Assembly: GCA_021186555.1 (NCBI GenBank)
Contig: JAJKFL010000012.1
Coordinates: forward strand, 8,603,394 to 8,667,393
Origin: Reticulitermes speratus
Lineage: Eukaryota; Arthropoda; Insecta; Blattodea; Rhinotermitidae
Length of the DNA: 64,000 bases
Reading direction: 5' to 3'
Part shown: positions 22,690-34,247 of the stretch, piece after piece
Layout: each line of letters opens with the position of its first letter
Numbering within the stretch: the first letter of the stretch is position 1
Made by a program: the position numbers and the translations under genes
Notes under the pieces: model-generated
Databases searched by the model: none
What the model was told of the DNA's origin: nothing
What the model saw: only the letters and a program-made list of their open reading frames with translations

Positions 22690-25600
22690 ACGTACATTGG
22701 CTCTCTTGTTTAATGTTGAGCCTGGTGGTACATAAAGTAACCACTGGACTCTAAGCGGTTAACAGCAGCGTGTTGCTTCTTAGCTCACTCAAGCACGTAG
22801 TTGGCATCTCAAGATGTTTCTAAAGGAGAGGGGGGCACATATTATAATAGCATGGTGGGGACCAAGCCATGGTCACGGCGTATAAAACCAAGAGTCAAGC
22901 CACACACTGCTCGCTTTTTGCTATAAACAAACAGCAAACAAACAGCACCTCCGGAAGTAAAAAGGTTTGCAGTTTGTACGTTTTATGGGGGGGAAAATTA
23001 ATTTCTTGCATATACTCTTATATCAGTCGAGGTGAAATTCTCTTTAAATCAGAAGAAAGAAGCAACTCTGGAGGAAAATGCGAGATTTCAGAGTAAGTAA
23101 ACAGAGTGTGAAATTTAAGTAACAAACAGGTTTCAAATATACGTATTTTTCAGCTATTCTTAATTTCGTTTTGTTACGCCCTTCTGTTTTAATTATTTAG
23201 ATTCGAAAAATTGTCTCTTCACTTTTACTTCCTTTGTTTTGTTTTTCGTTTCATGTTTTGTTTAAATGAACTTTATGAATATTTAATTTTATGGCTTACT
23301 CTTCAAGCACTGGTAAAAGGAAAGAATAAATATTAATTACATTTTATTATTACACAGAAAGGTAAGATCATATTTGTTGTCGCTTCCATATCATGAAGTA
23401 TAAAATTAATAAGAATAATATTTAAAAATCCAGTTCCAATCTCATAGAAAACAAACTCAGTTTCGGTTACAAAAACAAGTCGATTAATCTGTTTAAGGAA
23501 AGAACGGCTGTTTGTTGTGAGAATTATATGCAACGTATAAATAGCGCGTCTTGACAAAATGCAGCTTAATATTATACATTCCGTACATTTTATCTCTATA
23601 TTTACAGTCCAACAAATGTGCAATTGTACATTTGTTGGACTGTAAATATAAAATTCAGCTTCTTAGTGTTAAAAATGGAGGTACGTCCATATATTAGCAC
23701 TGTGCTGTGAAGTGTTACAATGTTCTAAAAATTCTCGTAAGGTTCAATAAATGTATCACAGAGGTGTCTAGCTTTTAAAATTATATTTTTTTGTTTTACA
23801 CTTAACGTAAAACGTACAGCGAATAATTCTTAATGGGATTTGTGAAAGTTATTATGTGGGTTGGAATTTGAAGTGTTAAGTGGACTCGAGGTTTGAAGTG
23901 GGTTGGTATTGGCAATGGGTCTTTACATGCTACAAAATAGAAATTTATGTAAGTATGAAAAGTCAGATCCATAGAATAATTTCCAAGTCTGTCCATAGCA
24001 ACTGTAACATAGTGTAATATATAATTTATTTCAAATTACATGCATGTAAACCAACGTGTTTCGACCCCTTTCAGGATCATTACCAAAGATGTAAAAAAAT
24101 TAACTTACTGTTTACTGTATAATAATATTATTGGCAATCTGGTTTTGGTCCCACGTTGAAATTTAAAAACGATAGTACAAGAGCCAAATCACGACATATA
24201 CCAATATATATGTATGTATATATTCCTTATTTTATCTTGATAAAGAAAATAAGATAAAATGGGGACCAGATAGAACATAATTACGTTGTGAAATCAGTAG
24301 CTTTCCTAAAAAGAGTCTATCTGAAAATTGGAAAGAAATTTTGATAGTACAGAGAACATAAGGCACATATGAACTACCTAGATTCAACGTGTTTAAAAAT
24401 GTAACAGCTTCCCCCACCCCCGTCCAGACTGGATTCTCTAACTCTTAGCCTTAGATATGCGAGTTTAATTGGAAAACACTCAAATTACGTAGTCTGGTGG
24501 ATTGGAATTTTTAGGAGCATGCGCAAAGCAGTTGCGAAAAACGACTACTAGATTTAGGTACGTCCGTCTCTCATATAAAAGCGCGACTCCCACGCGATGC
24601 ATTTAATATTTATGATTTTTACTAAAATTTTCGACACGTTCTCACTTTGTTTAAAATCTTGCAGAAATAAGAGACACTTCCATGAAGGACCCACCTAATT
24701 TTATAATGTCTAACCTTTATTTTTTTTATAACTGAGATAGACTGTTGTGTGTTAGGTATGGGCTGAGGCCGAAGAAACAGTTGACAGCCTAAACATACTA
24801 ATACAGCATGATCGATTTGAAATCTCCCCGTTGACACCGACGAGCACAAAATACTTATCATTATCGATTACAAACCTGTTGCTAACTTAGTTGAGAAATC
24901 TTTAGTGTGTACAACGTGGAAAATACAAATTTAAAATGTATTTTAATTGTATTTCTTTAAATTATTCGCGAATTTAAAGTTTAGGGACAGTAAGAAAGCG
25001 AACGCACCAAAAGCGTTACACTCCGAGCTCATTTCTGAGCTTATTTTTTTCTTCTGTACTCTTCATTAAGTTCTTTCGTGATAAAATTATGTGGATGCGT
25101 AGATAATTCTTGCTTGAAGTACACGCGTATACGCGTAATGAACAATTCCGTCAGTTTTTCATATCATAATTGCTTTGAGCATTTTACTTCTTGATATCCT
25201 GAAGATGGATAGCATAAGCTTTGCTTATTTAAGCATAAAAATATACCAGCATTATTTCATCTTTAATAGACCATTCTTTGAAATGTGAAGAAAGGTTCAG
25301 TTTATGAAAGTTTTACGTAACAAGTTACTTTATTACCATGAAGTAAAGTATGGAAATGTACACAGAATCTTACAGTACATAAGTAACGCTTGAGTGGGTG
25401 GACTAATTAAACAGTCTGGAGTAAATTTATTGACGATGTCATAGTGCTTTTGTGTATCAAAATTAGATGAACGTTACCTAGCAACGTGAATCCATCAGTG
25501 GAAGTTGAGACAGATTTTCTGCTAATATTGCTGCATCAATAATTATTTAATGACCAATAAAATTTTGTAACTAATATTAAAACTTAAAATAATTTTAATA

Positions 25601-26515
25601 TAAGATATAAACTTTTAATTTAATAAAGAGACTTTTGAAGGGTCTTATTAATTGAAAGAACATGCAGAGCAAGCTAAGATAATGGATATCATGTCAGGTG
25701 CATTTTGGAAATTCCATCAACAAAATTGTACTTGTATGATTTGAGGTTTTGCCGACGGAGATAGCTCATATTGTAATGTTCTGAGATTCTATGCCATGTA
25801 ATGTGGTAGTTTGGTATCACTGTTTTGGAGTCAAATAATGCCTCCATCTTCAGAGTTGCTCCATACAGCAGAGCTCCTCTTAAACGACTAGTAATCGCTC
25901 AGGTTTTCAAGAAATTTCTCACATTTTGTGCAGCCCGAAGGTTCATTTTACTGTTAATAATTGTCCACCACTGGGTCCTATCTTCAGCCAAAAGAGCAAT
26001 TCTTATTTGCTTCTTGCATTTCCAAGTATTTTAACTTTGCCGCATTTTAAATGCTTTTACTTTACATTAGACTTTTCCTGCATTCTGCTGAAGAGACATG
26101 TTCGAATCATCCTCTGTTCTCTACCAATAACCCACTATTATAATTCTTTTCTTGTTTCTCTCTCCCTCTTTTTTTTAAAGAGTTTGCTGATAGATTATTG
26201 AATCTACCTGCTTGGCGAATTATCCGCCAACATTCTTTATCCAAAGTTTATTTATAATTATGTTGAATACATTATAATTTTTTAATGATATTCGCAGTTT
26301 TTATTAGGTCCAGTCCGTCAGTGAATGAACTAGTGAAATACTACGCTTCAGTGAGTTAAATAATACATGTTTTAAGTTAAAAGACAATATAACTTTGCAG
26401 TTCGTCGTGCAATCATAACCTTTCCAAGCAGGTCTACGTTGACAAAAATCCCTTCAGTAGTTCAGTAGATCATGATGTCGAAAACACACCTTACTGTAAC
26501 AATATATATTAACAC
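22690..26515. other. AT-rich intergenic DNA
   Basis: No gene is recognised. It holds a 54-base palindrome (23597-23650), a half-copy of the fold-back repeat near 24050-24090 (GTGTTTCGACCCCTTTCAGG) and a decayed hammerhead-type piece near 25785-25860. Confidence 0.4.
23597..23650. repeat. 54-base near-perfect palindrome
   Basis: TATATTTACAGTCCAACAAA is followed after a 14-base centre by its exact reverse complement. It could form a long hairpin and resembles a fold-back MITE core, but it shares no ends with the other families here. Confidence 0.85.
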
Positions 26516-26519
26516 CAAC

Positions 26520-26640
26520 TCGAACACAATATTAAAACACAACATGCAATCACTGTACTTAAGCCCCGACATGTTTCGGCGCATTAGTACACCATCTTCA
26601 AGGGAAAACACATTTAAAACTTAAAAAACACAAACCCAAT
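26520..26640 (-). repeat. Half-copy of the hammerhead-type repeat
   Basis: The minus strand reads CCCTTGAAGATGG, a GGTG/CGCC stem, CCGAAACATGTC and GGGG. The C before TGAAGA is T, so the conserved C3 is lost. The stem I strands (CCC/GGG) still match. Confidence 0.5.
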
Positions 26641-27235
26641 TTTTAAAATGTTCATTAAAAAACATTTTTATTTGAACCACCACATATTGACGAAGTATGT
26701 TGAAGTGTGTCTTGTAAACCTTGATGCATTGCAAATGACTGTATTGATACATATAAGATATTGATTAACCAATCAGTATGTCATATGCAATTCAATTATA
26801 GTTATAAGCCTGAGATACCTTGTTCACGAATGAAACGTCTATGGACATAGCACTGAATCGTGACAAGGTATTCCAAATTAATTCCAGGATCGTAATTATA
26901 TCTCATTATTAAATGTAATATTACACCATTTGATGAGACATATCAGTCAACACAGTATCTCAGCTACAGACAGGAAAAAGGAGAAATTAGATTTCCTTTC
27001 CCGGCAGGGGTGCAGATTTTCCTGTACATCAGCCATATTGGCTTTGGGGCCCGCCTAGTCTCCTATCGAGTGAGCACCGACAAATCTTTCAGCGTGGTGA
27101 AGCAGATCTCTTATCTGTAATTAGTGCAAAGTGGAAATGCAGACGGTAATGATGACAAAAATAATTTCTGTCCTTACCATTATTATAATTAACTTTGCTG
27201 AGGTGCTTCCGTTCACCTGAGCTGAATTTGGGAGC

Positions 27236-27455
27236 CGGGATAGCTCAGTCGTTTTAATGACTAGGCAGACTATGGGCTGGAAGTCCGAGGAATCGCGGTT
27301 CATTTCCTGAAAGGGGGCAACATAATTTTCTCATCTCCAAAATTCCGGAACCGTCTGTGGGGCCCAACTAGCATCGAATTTAATTGCGGGGGGTCAAAAC
27401 GGCTGGGGCGTGAAGGGGACCACTCACCCCATCTAATTCTGAAGTTAAACTTGTA
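27236..27455 (+). mobile_element. tRNA-derived SINE, family B, diverged
   Basis: The head AGCCGGGATAGCTCAGTCG keeps the A box, the B box is changed (CGCGGTTCATTTCC), and the body follows with several deletions. Confidence 0.7.
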
Positions 27456-27536
27456 TAGAAATATACCGGGACTTCCCCATATGCTTCTGTAGTGTACACA
27501 GAAACAGCATTGCATTTAAATTTATACGAGCTGAAT

Positions 27537-27665
27537 AACTCCATGGAGCAGAGTCCTTCTTGAGAAGGTCGTCAGCTAGTCAAGAAATTCACCGCGTTTT
27601 ATGGAACCCGAAGGTTCATTACCGCACTCACAAGAGCCCGCCACCTGTCCCTATCACGAGCTGAA
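27537..27665 (-). mobile_element. LINE 3'-tail fragment
   Basis: Minus-strand tail: CTCCATGGAG, CCTTCTTGAGAAG, CTAGTCAAGAAATTC and the 'GTGAGTGCGGTAATGAACCT' equivalent. The copy is very short and 5'-truncated. Confidence 0.75.
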
Positions 27666-28505
27666 TACGATTTTAAAATTTGCAGTCATAGAATGCAGCA
27701 GATGTGACTGCTGCTTGTATCGCTGTTATTTATAGACGAAATGCTGCTTCGAGAATTGGTTGGTCCTCCCTTAACTGCGTGGGTTTTATGGCGTAATGTT
27801 ACGGTCAAGTGCTTTGAGATGATGATGATGATGATAATTACTGTGCTACCGTGAAGGTTTACAACCCACCAGAACAGACCTCACCTTATTACGTGTTCAC
27901 AAAGAGCTGTAACGCTGTCATGTCGGCCTGTGTATAATACCTCTCCTGTCACCTCATTCTCAGGATAACCACAAACTCACACAGCGTACTGGGGTCGCTT
28001 TGTGACCCTTATCGGCCAGTATGCAATAGCTCTACGTGTCTGTCTGTCCGTCTTACGCAATATTAGAACTGTTTAATACTGCTTGAATGCGTAGTCCGTT
28101 TGATCTTCGAAGTTTTAAGTTTTAAGACGTGTTTCCTAAACTAAAATACATTAAAATTAGTGGGAATGTGGAGAATATGTGTGTTTTGTGCTTCGGTTAT
28201 TAATTTCGCAACGTATCCATTGAAAAAAAATTTCGGTAATTCGAAATGTATCTTTAAATAATGTAAGAATAAATCATAGTACGTAGAGTTATTACGGGCT
28301 ATAGCCCGGTAGGTGGCTACAAGCTTACAAAGGTATCTAAAGAAACTGCCTCCATTTATAGAGCAGACTGAAGACAGGCCAGTTATTTCCTTTGGATAGA
28401 CTGAGGATAGAAGCAGCATATCCTTCGCGTGATTAACAAATTTGCAAAGTCATATAATGCCTCCGGCTTCAGAATGCATTGAAGATTTTGTTTATGTAAA
28501 GGTAA
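27666..28505. other. Intergenic; nothing recognised
   Basis: A short (GAT)n run lies near 27819-27837. No gene or repeat family is recognised. Confidence 0.35.
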
Positions 28506-28720
28506 AGGTAAAGGCGTCCCTGTCCACGCCATGAAGTCATATAGGGGAGAATAGGTATAACTCCAATTTTTCTTAATCTCAACACTAGAGGGATGTGAAT
28601 GATTACCTTTACGCCCCGGCCGCTTTACCCCCGGGAAAGAAGCACGGTACGCATTGAATAGGAGGCTGGATGGGCCCCAGAGGCGGTCTGGACGGCAGTC
28701 ACCGCATCACGCGATGTCAC
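28506..28720 (-). mobile_element. tRNA-derived SINE, family B, 5'-truncated
   Basis: The 3' body lies on the minus strand (GGTAAAGGTAAAGG at the tail, CGCCCCGGCCGCTTTACCCC, GGCTGGATGGGCCCCAGAG). The tRNA-like head is missing beyond about 28720. Confidence 0.75.
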
Positions 28721-28885
28721 AATCCGGAACACCTCAAGGTTACCCTTTGCCATTGTTAATATTTCACATTGTAAAGTGTAAACAATTTCACTTCGGTCTG
28801 GTAAGTTCGCACTTGCGTCGCTAAATACAGTGATGTTACAGGACGTTAAATCAGATGGTACAGATAGTTGTCCTCTGAGCTTTTA

Positions 28886-29126
28886 ACTAACTAACTCCAT
28901 GGAGCAGAGTCCTTCTTGAGAAGCTAACAGGTCGTCAGCTAGTCAAGAAATTCCCCGTGTTTTATGGAACCCGAAGGTTCATTACCGCACTCACAAGAGC
29001 CCGCCACCTGTCCCTATCCTGAGCCATATCAATCCAGTCCATGCCCCCCATCCCACTTCTTGAAGATCCATTTTAATATTATCCTCCCATCTATGCCTGG
29101 GTCTTCCAAGTGGTCTCCTTCCCTCT
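28886..29126 (-). mobile_element. LINE 3'-end insertion with target duplication
   Basis: A clean 5'-truncated LINE tail. A perfect 13-bp duplication CTCTGAGCTTTTA lies at 28873-28885 and 29127-29139. The coding remnant matches 'PRHRWEDN', 'MDLQEVG', '[11 protein letters not shown]' equivalents on the minus strand. The low divergence suggests a fairly young insertion. Confidence 0.88.
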
Positions 29127-29534
29127 CTCTGAGCTTTTACGAGTTAAATTTAATTTCCATGACCTTCTGTAAGATTGATCTTACTAAGATGTCGATTTCA
29201 AGAACAAAATTTACATCCATTTCCTTCCGTTACTCGTTACACTGTAGCTCCTTCGAGGAAAGAAATTTACGGTCGACATTTATGTCTTTAAGTTTATAAA
29301 TCAGCCCCCTAAGTGTTTTCCGTGTTTCTTTCTCTCTCGTTTTTACGTCGCGTTTCCTATTATAAATTTAAAGTGTCTGTCGGCTAAGGGAAATCAAGCT
29401 GAAATATATTGTAACTTGTATTTCGTAGGCACACAACCTGTCTATAATTACAGAGAAACTGCACGTGGCGTCTTTGGTATTATTATTATTACATTTTGTT
29501 TCCAACTTATCGCACTAATTTACTTATGAAGGTG

Positions 29535-29579
29535 ACTCCTACATGTTTCGGCCATCTTTCATGGCCATCTTCAGGGAGT
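29535..29579 (-). ncRNA. Hammerhead ribozyme-like motif
   Basis: On the minus strand: stem I strand ACTCC, core CTGAAGA, stem II GGCCAT/ATGGCC with loop GAAAG, core GAAA, a two-pair stem III (AC/GT, two-base loop), GTA cleavage triplet, then GGAGT closing stem I with five perfect pairs. An extra T sits between the core and stem II in this and all other copies. The layout matches the minimal type I hammerheads known from Penelope-like elements. Activity is inferred only. Confidence 0.65.
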
Positions 29580-29999
29580 ACAATCACACACAGGTTACAT
29601 AGAATTGTAATATAAGTTCGTTGATAGCAAATGGTAAAGATATAAATTGAAGAGTAAAACATATGTATATATACAAGTATAGACAATGTTGTAGATAAAA
29701 TATATATGTATATACAGGATTCAACTAGGTTACGAAGTGTTTTTCCAACGGTTTGACATCACGGCCAGTTACATGACCTACAAATAAAATTTGATTGGAA
29801 AGGCTGATATTTGGTTGCAAATGATTCAGTTCAGTCCTATATATATTTTGTTTACCAGCCCTGTATTTATATTTTATCTACAACATTGTCTATACTTGTA
29901 TATATAGGCTATATATGTTTTACTCTTCAATTTAGACATTTTACCACTTGCTATCAACGAAATTATATTGTAATTGTATATAACCTTTATGTGATATGT

Positions 30000-30044
30000 A
30001 CTCCCTGAAGATGGCCATGAAAGATGGTCGAAACATGTCTGAGT
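30000..30044 (+). ncRNA. Hammerhead ribozyme-like motif, one stem I mismatch
   Basis: Same design as its partner in the other arm. Here stem II is GGCCAT/ATGGTC, the triplet is GTC and the first base after it is T, which breaks the first pair of stem I. The other four stem I pairs hold. Confidence 0.55.
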
Positions 30045-30079
30045 CACCTTTATAAATAAGTAAAATATGTTGGAGGTAA

Positions 30080-31885
30080 AATTTACTCATATATATATAT
30101 GTACACGTATATATATATATATTGCATGGAAGATGTACAATATTACACTATGTATATTGCTGTTAAGGAGATATCATTATGAGGCAGGGCTAAATGGCCA
30201 AAGATTTACAGCACTGTCCCTGCAAAACCACGATGAAAGATAAAGATACATTGTGCTTGTTGCTATGATCTTCTGAGAATATGCATTATGGCAGTCGCGA
30301 GACGTAACTGTGGGAATGCTGCTGTCTTTAGTGGGTGCAGTGCGAGACACATGAGGTGATGAATTACGTGGTTAGGCAAATACATGGCGTTGGAACGAAC
30401 TTGTAACTGTCGTATTATATCAGTTGATGATGCCTTAATTTTTGGAATACCGTAAATCCACTGTAATCACAAGAGATACAACGATGATGATAATAATAAT
30501 AATTATTATTATTATTATAAGCCCCCCTTTCAAATACAAATAAAATATAATGGACATTGAAAATTTAAGTTTGTACATAACAGAAAACACTCGGCTTTTC
30601 CAATACAAAAATCAATCCACTAATGCTATTTATTGAAATAATCGTTGTATATTCTAAGAGTATTTCATACTCAGTATATAGACTCTGTGGACAAAATGCA
30701 AAAGTTATTAGTTTAAAAAAAAAGGAATGTGTATTAACCACTGTGCGTTACGTGGTTAAAGCAGTGGTACTATTTGATTTAAGTTTTAAAAAATTCTGAA
30801 TTTTTCCTACAGAATGCACGTATGAAGTTTGTCCTGAGGATGGAGGCAGTATGTTACATCGAAAACTTTGTATCTATCTACTAAATCACATTATGCCACT
30901 TGCTAGAAGCTAGTTATCGTGATACGATTTAGATCTAATCATCATTAACTAACATACGTTTTAAAATGAATCTGGGTATTCGTGTTGAATTGTAGCTGCT
31001 TTTGTTAAGTTTAGACAAACTTATGACCTCTGTGTTGAATTAAGTTTTAATAGTAACTCTCCATACAAAATTTTATCAAGATGGCGCACATCCAAATGTA
31101 CGTTTATACTAGTACAAGGAAAAAGTGACATGGACAACAGAGCTGTCACGAAACACGCCTAAAAGTTTCAAGGTCCCTTTTGTGTCTCAAACCCGCCTCA
31201 GGTTTGTTATTGCTCTATGATATCGCTATAAACTATATTTGTTTTGAATATAACTGTAATTAGCTAGTTATTTAAACGCTCCTGTACCCTCTTGTGTGAA
31301 AATGTAATAATAACTTATGGGAATTATATACATTGGAATTGAAATTCCCGGAAAATACCTTTGAACTGAGGTTTTTGGATGATGGCGCTGTATTCAGACG
31401 GACAGATTTTCTGCAGTTGGCAGCCGAATTTATCATTGGAGTTAATATGTTGCCTGTTTCATGAATGTGTTTACCAACAATAAAGGGGGGTGGTTTATTT
31501 CATTGAATTTACAAGGCCTTAAAAACTTTTAGGATCAATGTACAAAAGTTAGACTTGTATAGGGCAGCAAACAAAACGCTGCCATTATTATAGTTACGTT
31601 TATTTTGTTTAACGACGCCTTTCAGTGTAGTTCAGACTACGTTATGTCGAATGATGGGGCGATGTGTTGAATAGTTAGTTAGGAATTACGTGGCAGGAAG
31701 TGGTATATTCCGGATTTGAGGTATTATGCTGGTATTTGGCGGGAGGGACGGAGCAAAAGCACGAAAAGTTCTGCCTGGGTAGCCACTATCCAAGCCAAAA
31801 TTCGAAAACGCAACCTTCAGAATACGAAGTTGTACTACCCACTAGACTACAGCATTCACTATTTTTCTCTTACATGGCTTTAAAA
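30080..31885. other. Intergenic; nothing firm
   Basis: Contains AT microsatellites near 30090-30122 and a decayed hammerhead-type piece at 30820-30875 (TCCTGAGGATGGAGGCAGTA then CATCGAAAAC). No gene is recognised. Confidence 0.4.
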
Positions 31886-31887
31886 GT

Positions 31888-32145
31888 TTAAGGTAAAGGT
31901 GTCCCTGTCCACGTCATGAAGGCATATAGCTCCACGCATTCTTAACATTGGCGCCAGATAGAGGTGAGTGGTCAACACCACGCCCCGGCCGCTTTACCCC
32001 CAGGAACGAATAGGAGACTGGGTGGGCCCCAGAGCCGGTATGAACGTTTTTGAGAGTAGAAGAATCTATTCCCGCTGCCGGGATTCGATCTCCGGACCGT
32101 CTAGCCCATAGCCTAGTCACTATACCGACGGAGCCATACCGACTC
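31888..32145 (-). mobile_element. tRNA-derived SINE, family B
   Basis: Near full length on minus. The tail GGTAAAGG lies at 31890, the body CCCCGGCCGCTTTACCCCC near 31983, the B-box equivalent GGGATTCGATC near 32080, and the A-box region to 32140. Confidence 0.85.
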
Positions 32146-32366
32146 ACCTTATATGACGTTATGTTTCTGTAATTATAGATTTTTTTATTTCCAGTGCAAG
32201 CAGAAATATTTATTTTTCGCTTTCAATGTTCTGGTCTCACTTTCTTCAATAAACAGTCGTTATTTGGTCATTTTCCATACATCAGAAGCAGCATAATACA
32301 GCTGAGATATCGCTTAGTTTTCGGTTTTACTTTGTCACATATACATTTTATCACAAAAGTTTTCTT

Positions 32367-32628
32367 TCTTTTCCAATGACGCAACAGCCCCTTGTGGGCC
32401 AGGTCCTCCTCACCGTCAAGACTTTACGATCATACTCAGACACACCACACTCGGTAGGACTCCTCTGGACGAGGGACCAGCCCGTCGCAGAGACCTCTAC
32501 CTGACAACACACAACACTCACAACAGACAGACATCCACGCACCCGGCTGGATTCGAAACCGCAATCCCAGCAAGCGAACGGCCGCAGACCGACGCCATAG
32601 AACGCTCGGCCACTGGGATCGGCACATA
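32367..32628 (-). mobile_element. tRNA-derived SINE, family A
   Basis: Full-length minus copy. The B-box equivalent GGATTCGAAAC lies near 32549-32560 and the A-box region with CCACTGGGATCGG ends at 32625. Confidence 0.88.
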
Positions 32629-32759
32629 TATTATTCTTATAATATTATATATAACATATAATGTTATAGTATGTTGCAGGGAATAAACAATATCAAAATA
32701 CTGTGTACAATTTAGCACGGCACTTTTCCAACAAATGGTAGTCTTTTGGGTTTTTACAC

Positions 32760-32900
32760 CGTATAATTAGCGTTGTTTGTTTCGACGTTTCGGAGAAACT
32801 ATATGTTTCTGTCTTCAAAGTAACTAAATTGGTCCAGGTCCATGTAGATCCATATGGGCCATTTTAGTCACCCTGAAGATGGAAGTCGAAACAAAGCTTC
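32760..32900. repeat. Hammerhead-type repeat pieces
   Basis: GACGTTTCGGAGAAAC (32782) and ACCCTGAAGATGGAAGTCGA (32872) are the inverted boxes of the family. The stem II region is shortened, so a working ribozyme is unlikely. Confidence 0.5.
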
Positions 32901-33211
32901 AGGCACGTGGTAAAAACGCAGAAGACGACCGTAAAGTACTACATATATTAAACCGCTGGGCTTTAGAGCGCCTCATAAAGCTTTCAGTCTGAATTTCTTG
33001 TAGCATTTTGTGAGTAGAGACTGCTATAAAATATTGTTCTTGCCTTCCGCATCACGAGACTAATGTCCTCATTTTATTAATCTTCGTAGTGTGCTGCGTT
33101 TTATTGCTGTCTACATGACACTAGATAATATTAATAACCCAGGAGGTCTACAAGATGTGTTCTGAAGCACTGAAATACATTAAAATTTACCCGCCCACTC
33201 GGATATATATA

Positions 33212-33762
33212 CAGGGCATACACAAAAGAATGGTGCGGTTTCAAAAGTGAATAAAAAATTTATGTCTCACATTACACGGGCACAACATACACCGTCAGCG
33301 GCGGCAGCTGTCCAAGTTTCTCATGCGCTACAGCAGTTCGCTTCTCAATCGTGTTCTTCCACAGCGCTGGATCGGACGTGCTGCTGCAAATGGAGACAAG
33401 AACCTTCTCCCTTGGCCACCCCGTTCACCAGATCTTACACCGTGCGATTTTTTTCTTTGGGGGTTCGTTAAAGACAGCGTTTATGTACCACCATTGCCCA
33501 CGTCCATCCATGAAATTCGTGATCGGATAACGCATGCACTGCAGGCCATTACAGCGGACATGCTACACCGGGTCTGGGATGAGTTTGATTACCGTGTGGA
33601 TGTTTGTCATGTGACCCAGGGTGCACACATTGAAGGACTGTAATTACCAAATGAGAAACTTGGACAGTTGCCGCCGCTGACGATGATGTTGTGCCCGTGT
33701 AAGGTGAGAAATAAATTTTTTATTCACTTTTGAAACCGCACCATTCTTTTGTGTATGCCCTG
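33212..33762. mobile_element. Tc1/mariner-type transposon, internally deleted
   Basis: Terminal inverted repeats of about 112 bases (33212-33324 and 33651-33762), beginning CAGGGCATACACAAAAGAAT, are flanked by TA on both sides (33210-33211, 33763-33764). The inside encodes only the C-terminal part of a transposase. The same ends define the hairpin MITEs at 18126 and 20510. Confidence 0.93.
33323..33643 (+). pseudogene. Transposase remnant (mariner/Tc1 superfamily, C-terminal part)
   Basis: An open frame of 106 codons matches the C-terminal third of a DDE/D transposase. It shows the motif PPRSPDLTPCDFFLWG, where the Asp-rich block holds the last catalytic acid of the DD(34)D/E triad, then a 'VPPLPTSIHEIRDRI' region and the end 'RVDVCHVTQGAHIEGL'. 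The N-terminal DNA-binding domain and the first two catalytic acids are absent, so it cannot act alone. Its first Met lies within the left terminal repeat and is not a natural start. The frame itself is intact, so the deletion that made the element is probably recent. Confidence 0.85.
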
Positions 33763-33948
33763 TATTTATGAATCTATAAATAACCATATGCAATACTTTA
33801 AAATTTTATGGCGAACTGTGCTCTGTGCAGTACCATCTGTAACATAATCCACCTGCACACGACCCAGAATTTAATTATATAAATAATATGTTTCGATAAA
33901 TGTATCAAAATGCCCGTGTGTTACGGGACCAAAAATTCCATTATCACA

Positions 33949-34183
33949 ATTTTTCACGTTGTATTCACCGTGCATCTTATTAACTAATTAAAAGTTTTAT
34001 TAGACCAACATGTGCACTATATTCTTATAACCAAGTCAATTACCCCTACATATGTAACAGATGTAAAGTCTATGTAAAAAAATTTGACCCCCTGAAGATG
34101 GCCTGTTATAGGCCGAAACATATGTAGGGGTGATTGACTTGGTTATAAGAATATAGTGCACATGTTGGTCTAATAAAACTTTT
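33949..34183. mobile_element. Hammerhead-bearing fold-back retroelement
   Basis: A perfect 15-bp duplication AATTCCATTATCACA lies at 33934-33948 and 34184-34198. Inside, arms of about 70 bases (from 33986 and up to 34187) are inverted repeats. The right arm carries an intact hammerhead-like core (34087-34131); the left arm keeps only the outer part up to CCCCTACATATGT. A duplication of this length fits endonuclease-primed retrotransposition better than DNA-transposon insertion. Confidence 0.85.
34087..34131 (+). ncRNA. Hammerhead ribozyme-like motif (best copy)
   Basis: Stem I strand ACCCC (34087-34091), core CTGAAGA (34092-34098), unpaired T, stem II GGCCT/AGGCC (34100-34104, 34110-34114), GAAA (34115-34118), stem III AC/GT closing a four-base ATAT loop, cleavage triplet GTA ending at 34126, then GGGGT (34127-34131) completing five perfect stem I pairs. 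All invariant core bases are present. The unpaired T after the core departs from the textbook G-C pair 10.1/11.1. Confidence 0.7.
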
Positions 34184-34247
34184 AATTCCATTATCACAGT
34201 TGGTCCATATCCATTCCGTACCTTGTAAATAAAAGCGTTAAATAATG

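Larger units (their letters stand above)
29501..30074. mobile_element. Long fold-back element with two hammerhead-like cores
   Basis: Arms of over 200 bases pair from TCCAAC at 29501 to GTTGGA at 30074, including inner blocks such as GTATAGACAATGTTGTAGAT and its complement near 29880. Each arm carries a hammerhead-like core, in opposite orientations (29535-29579 minus, 30000-30044 plus). No protein is encoded. Confidence 0.85.
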
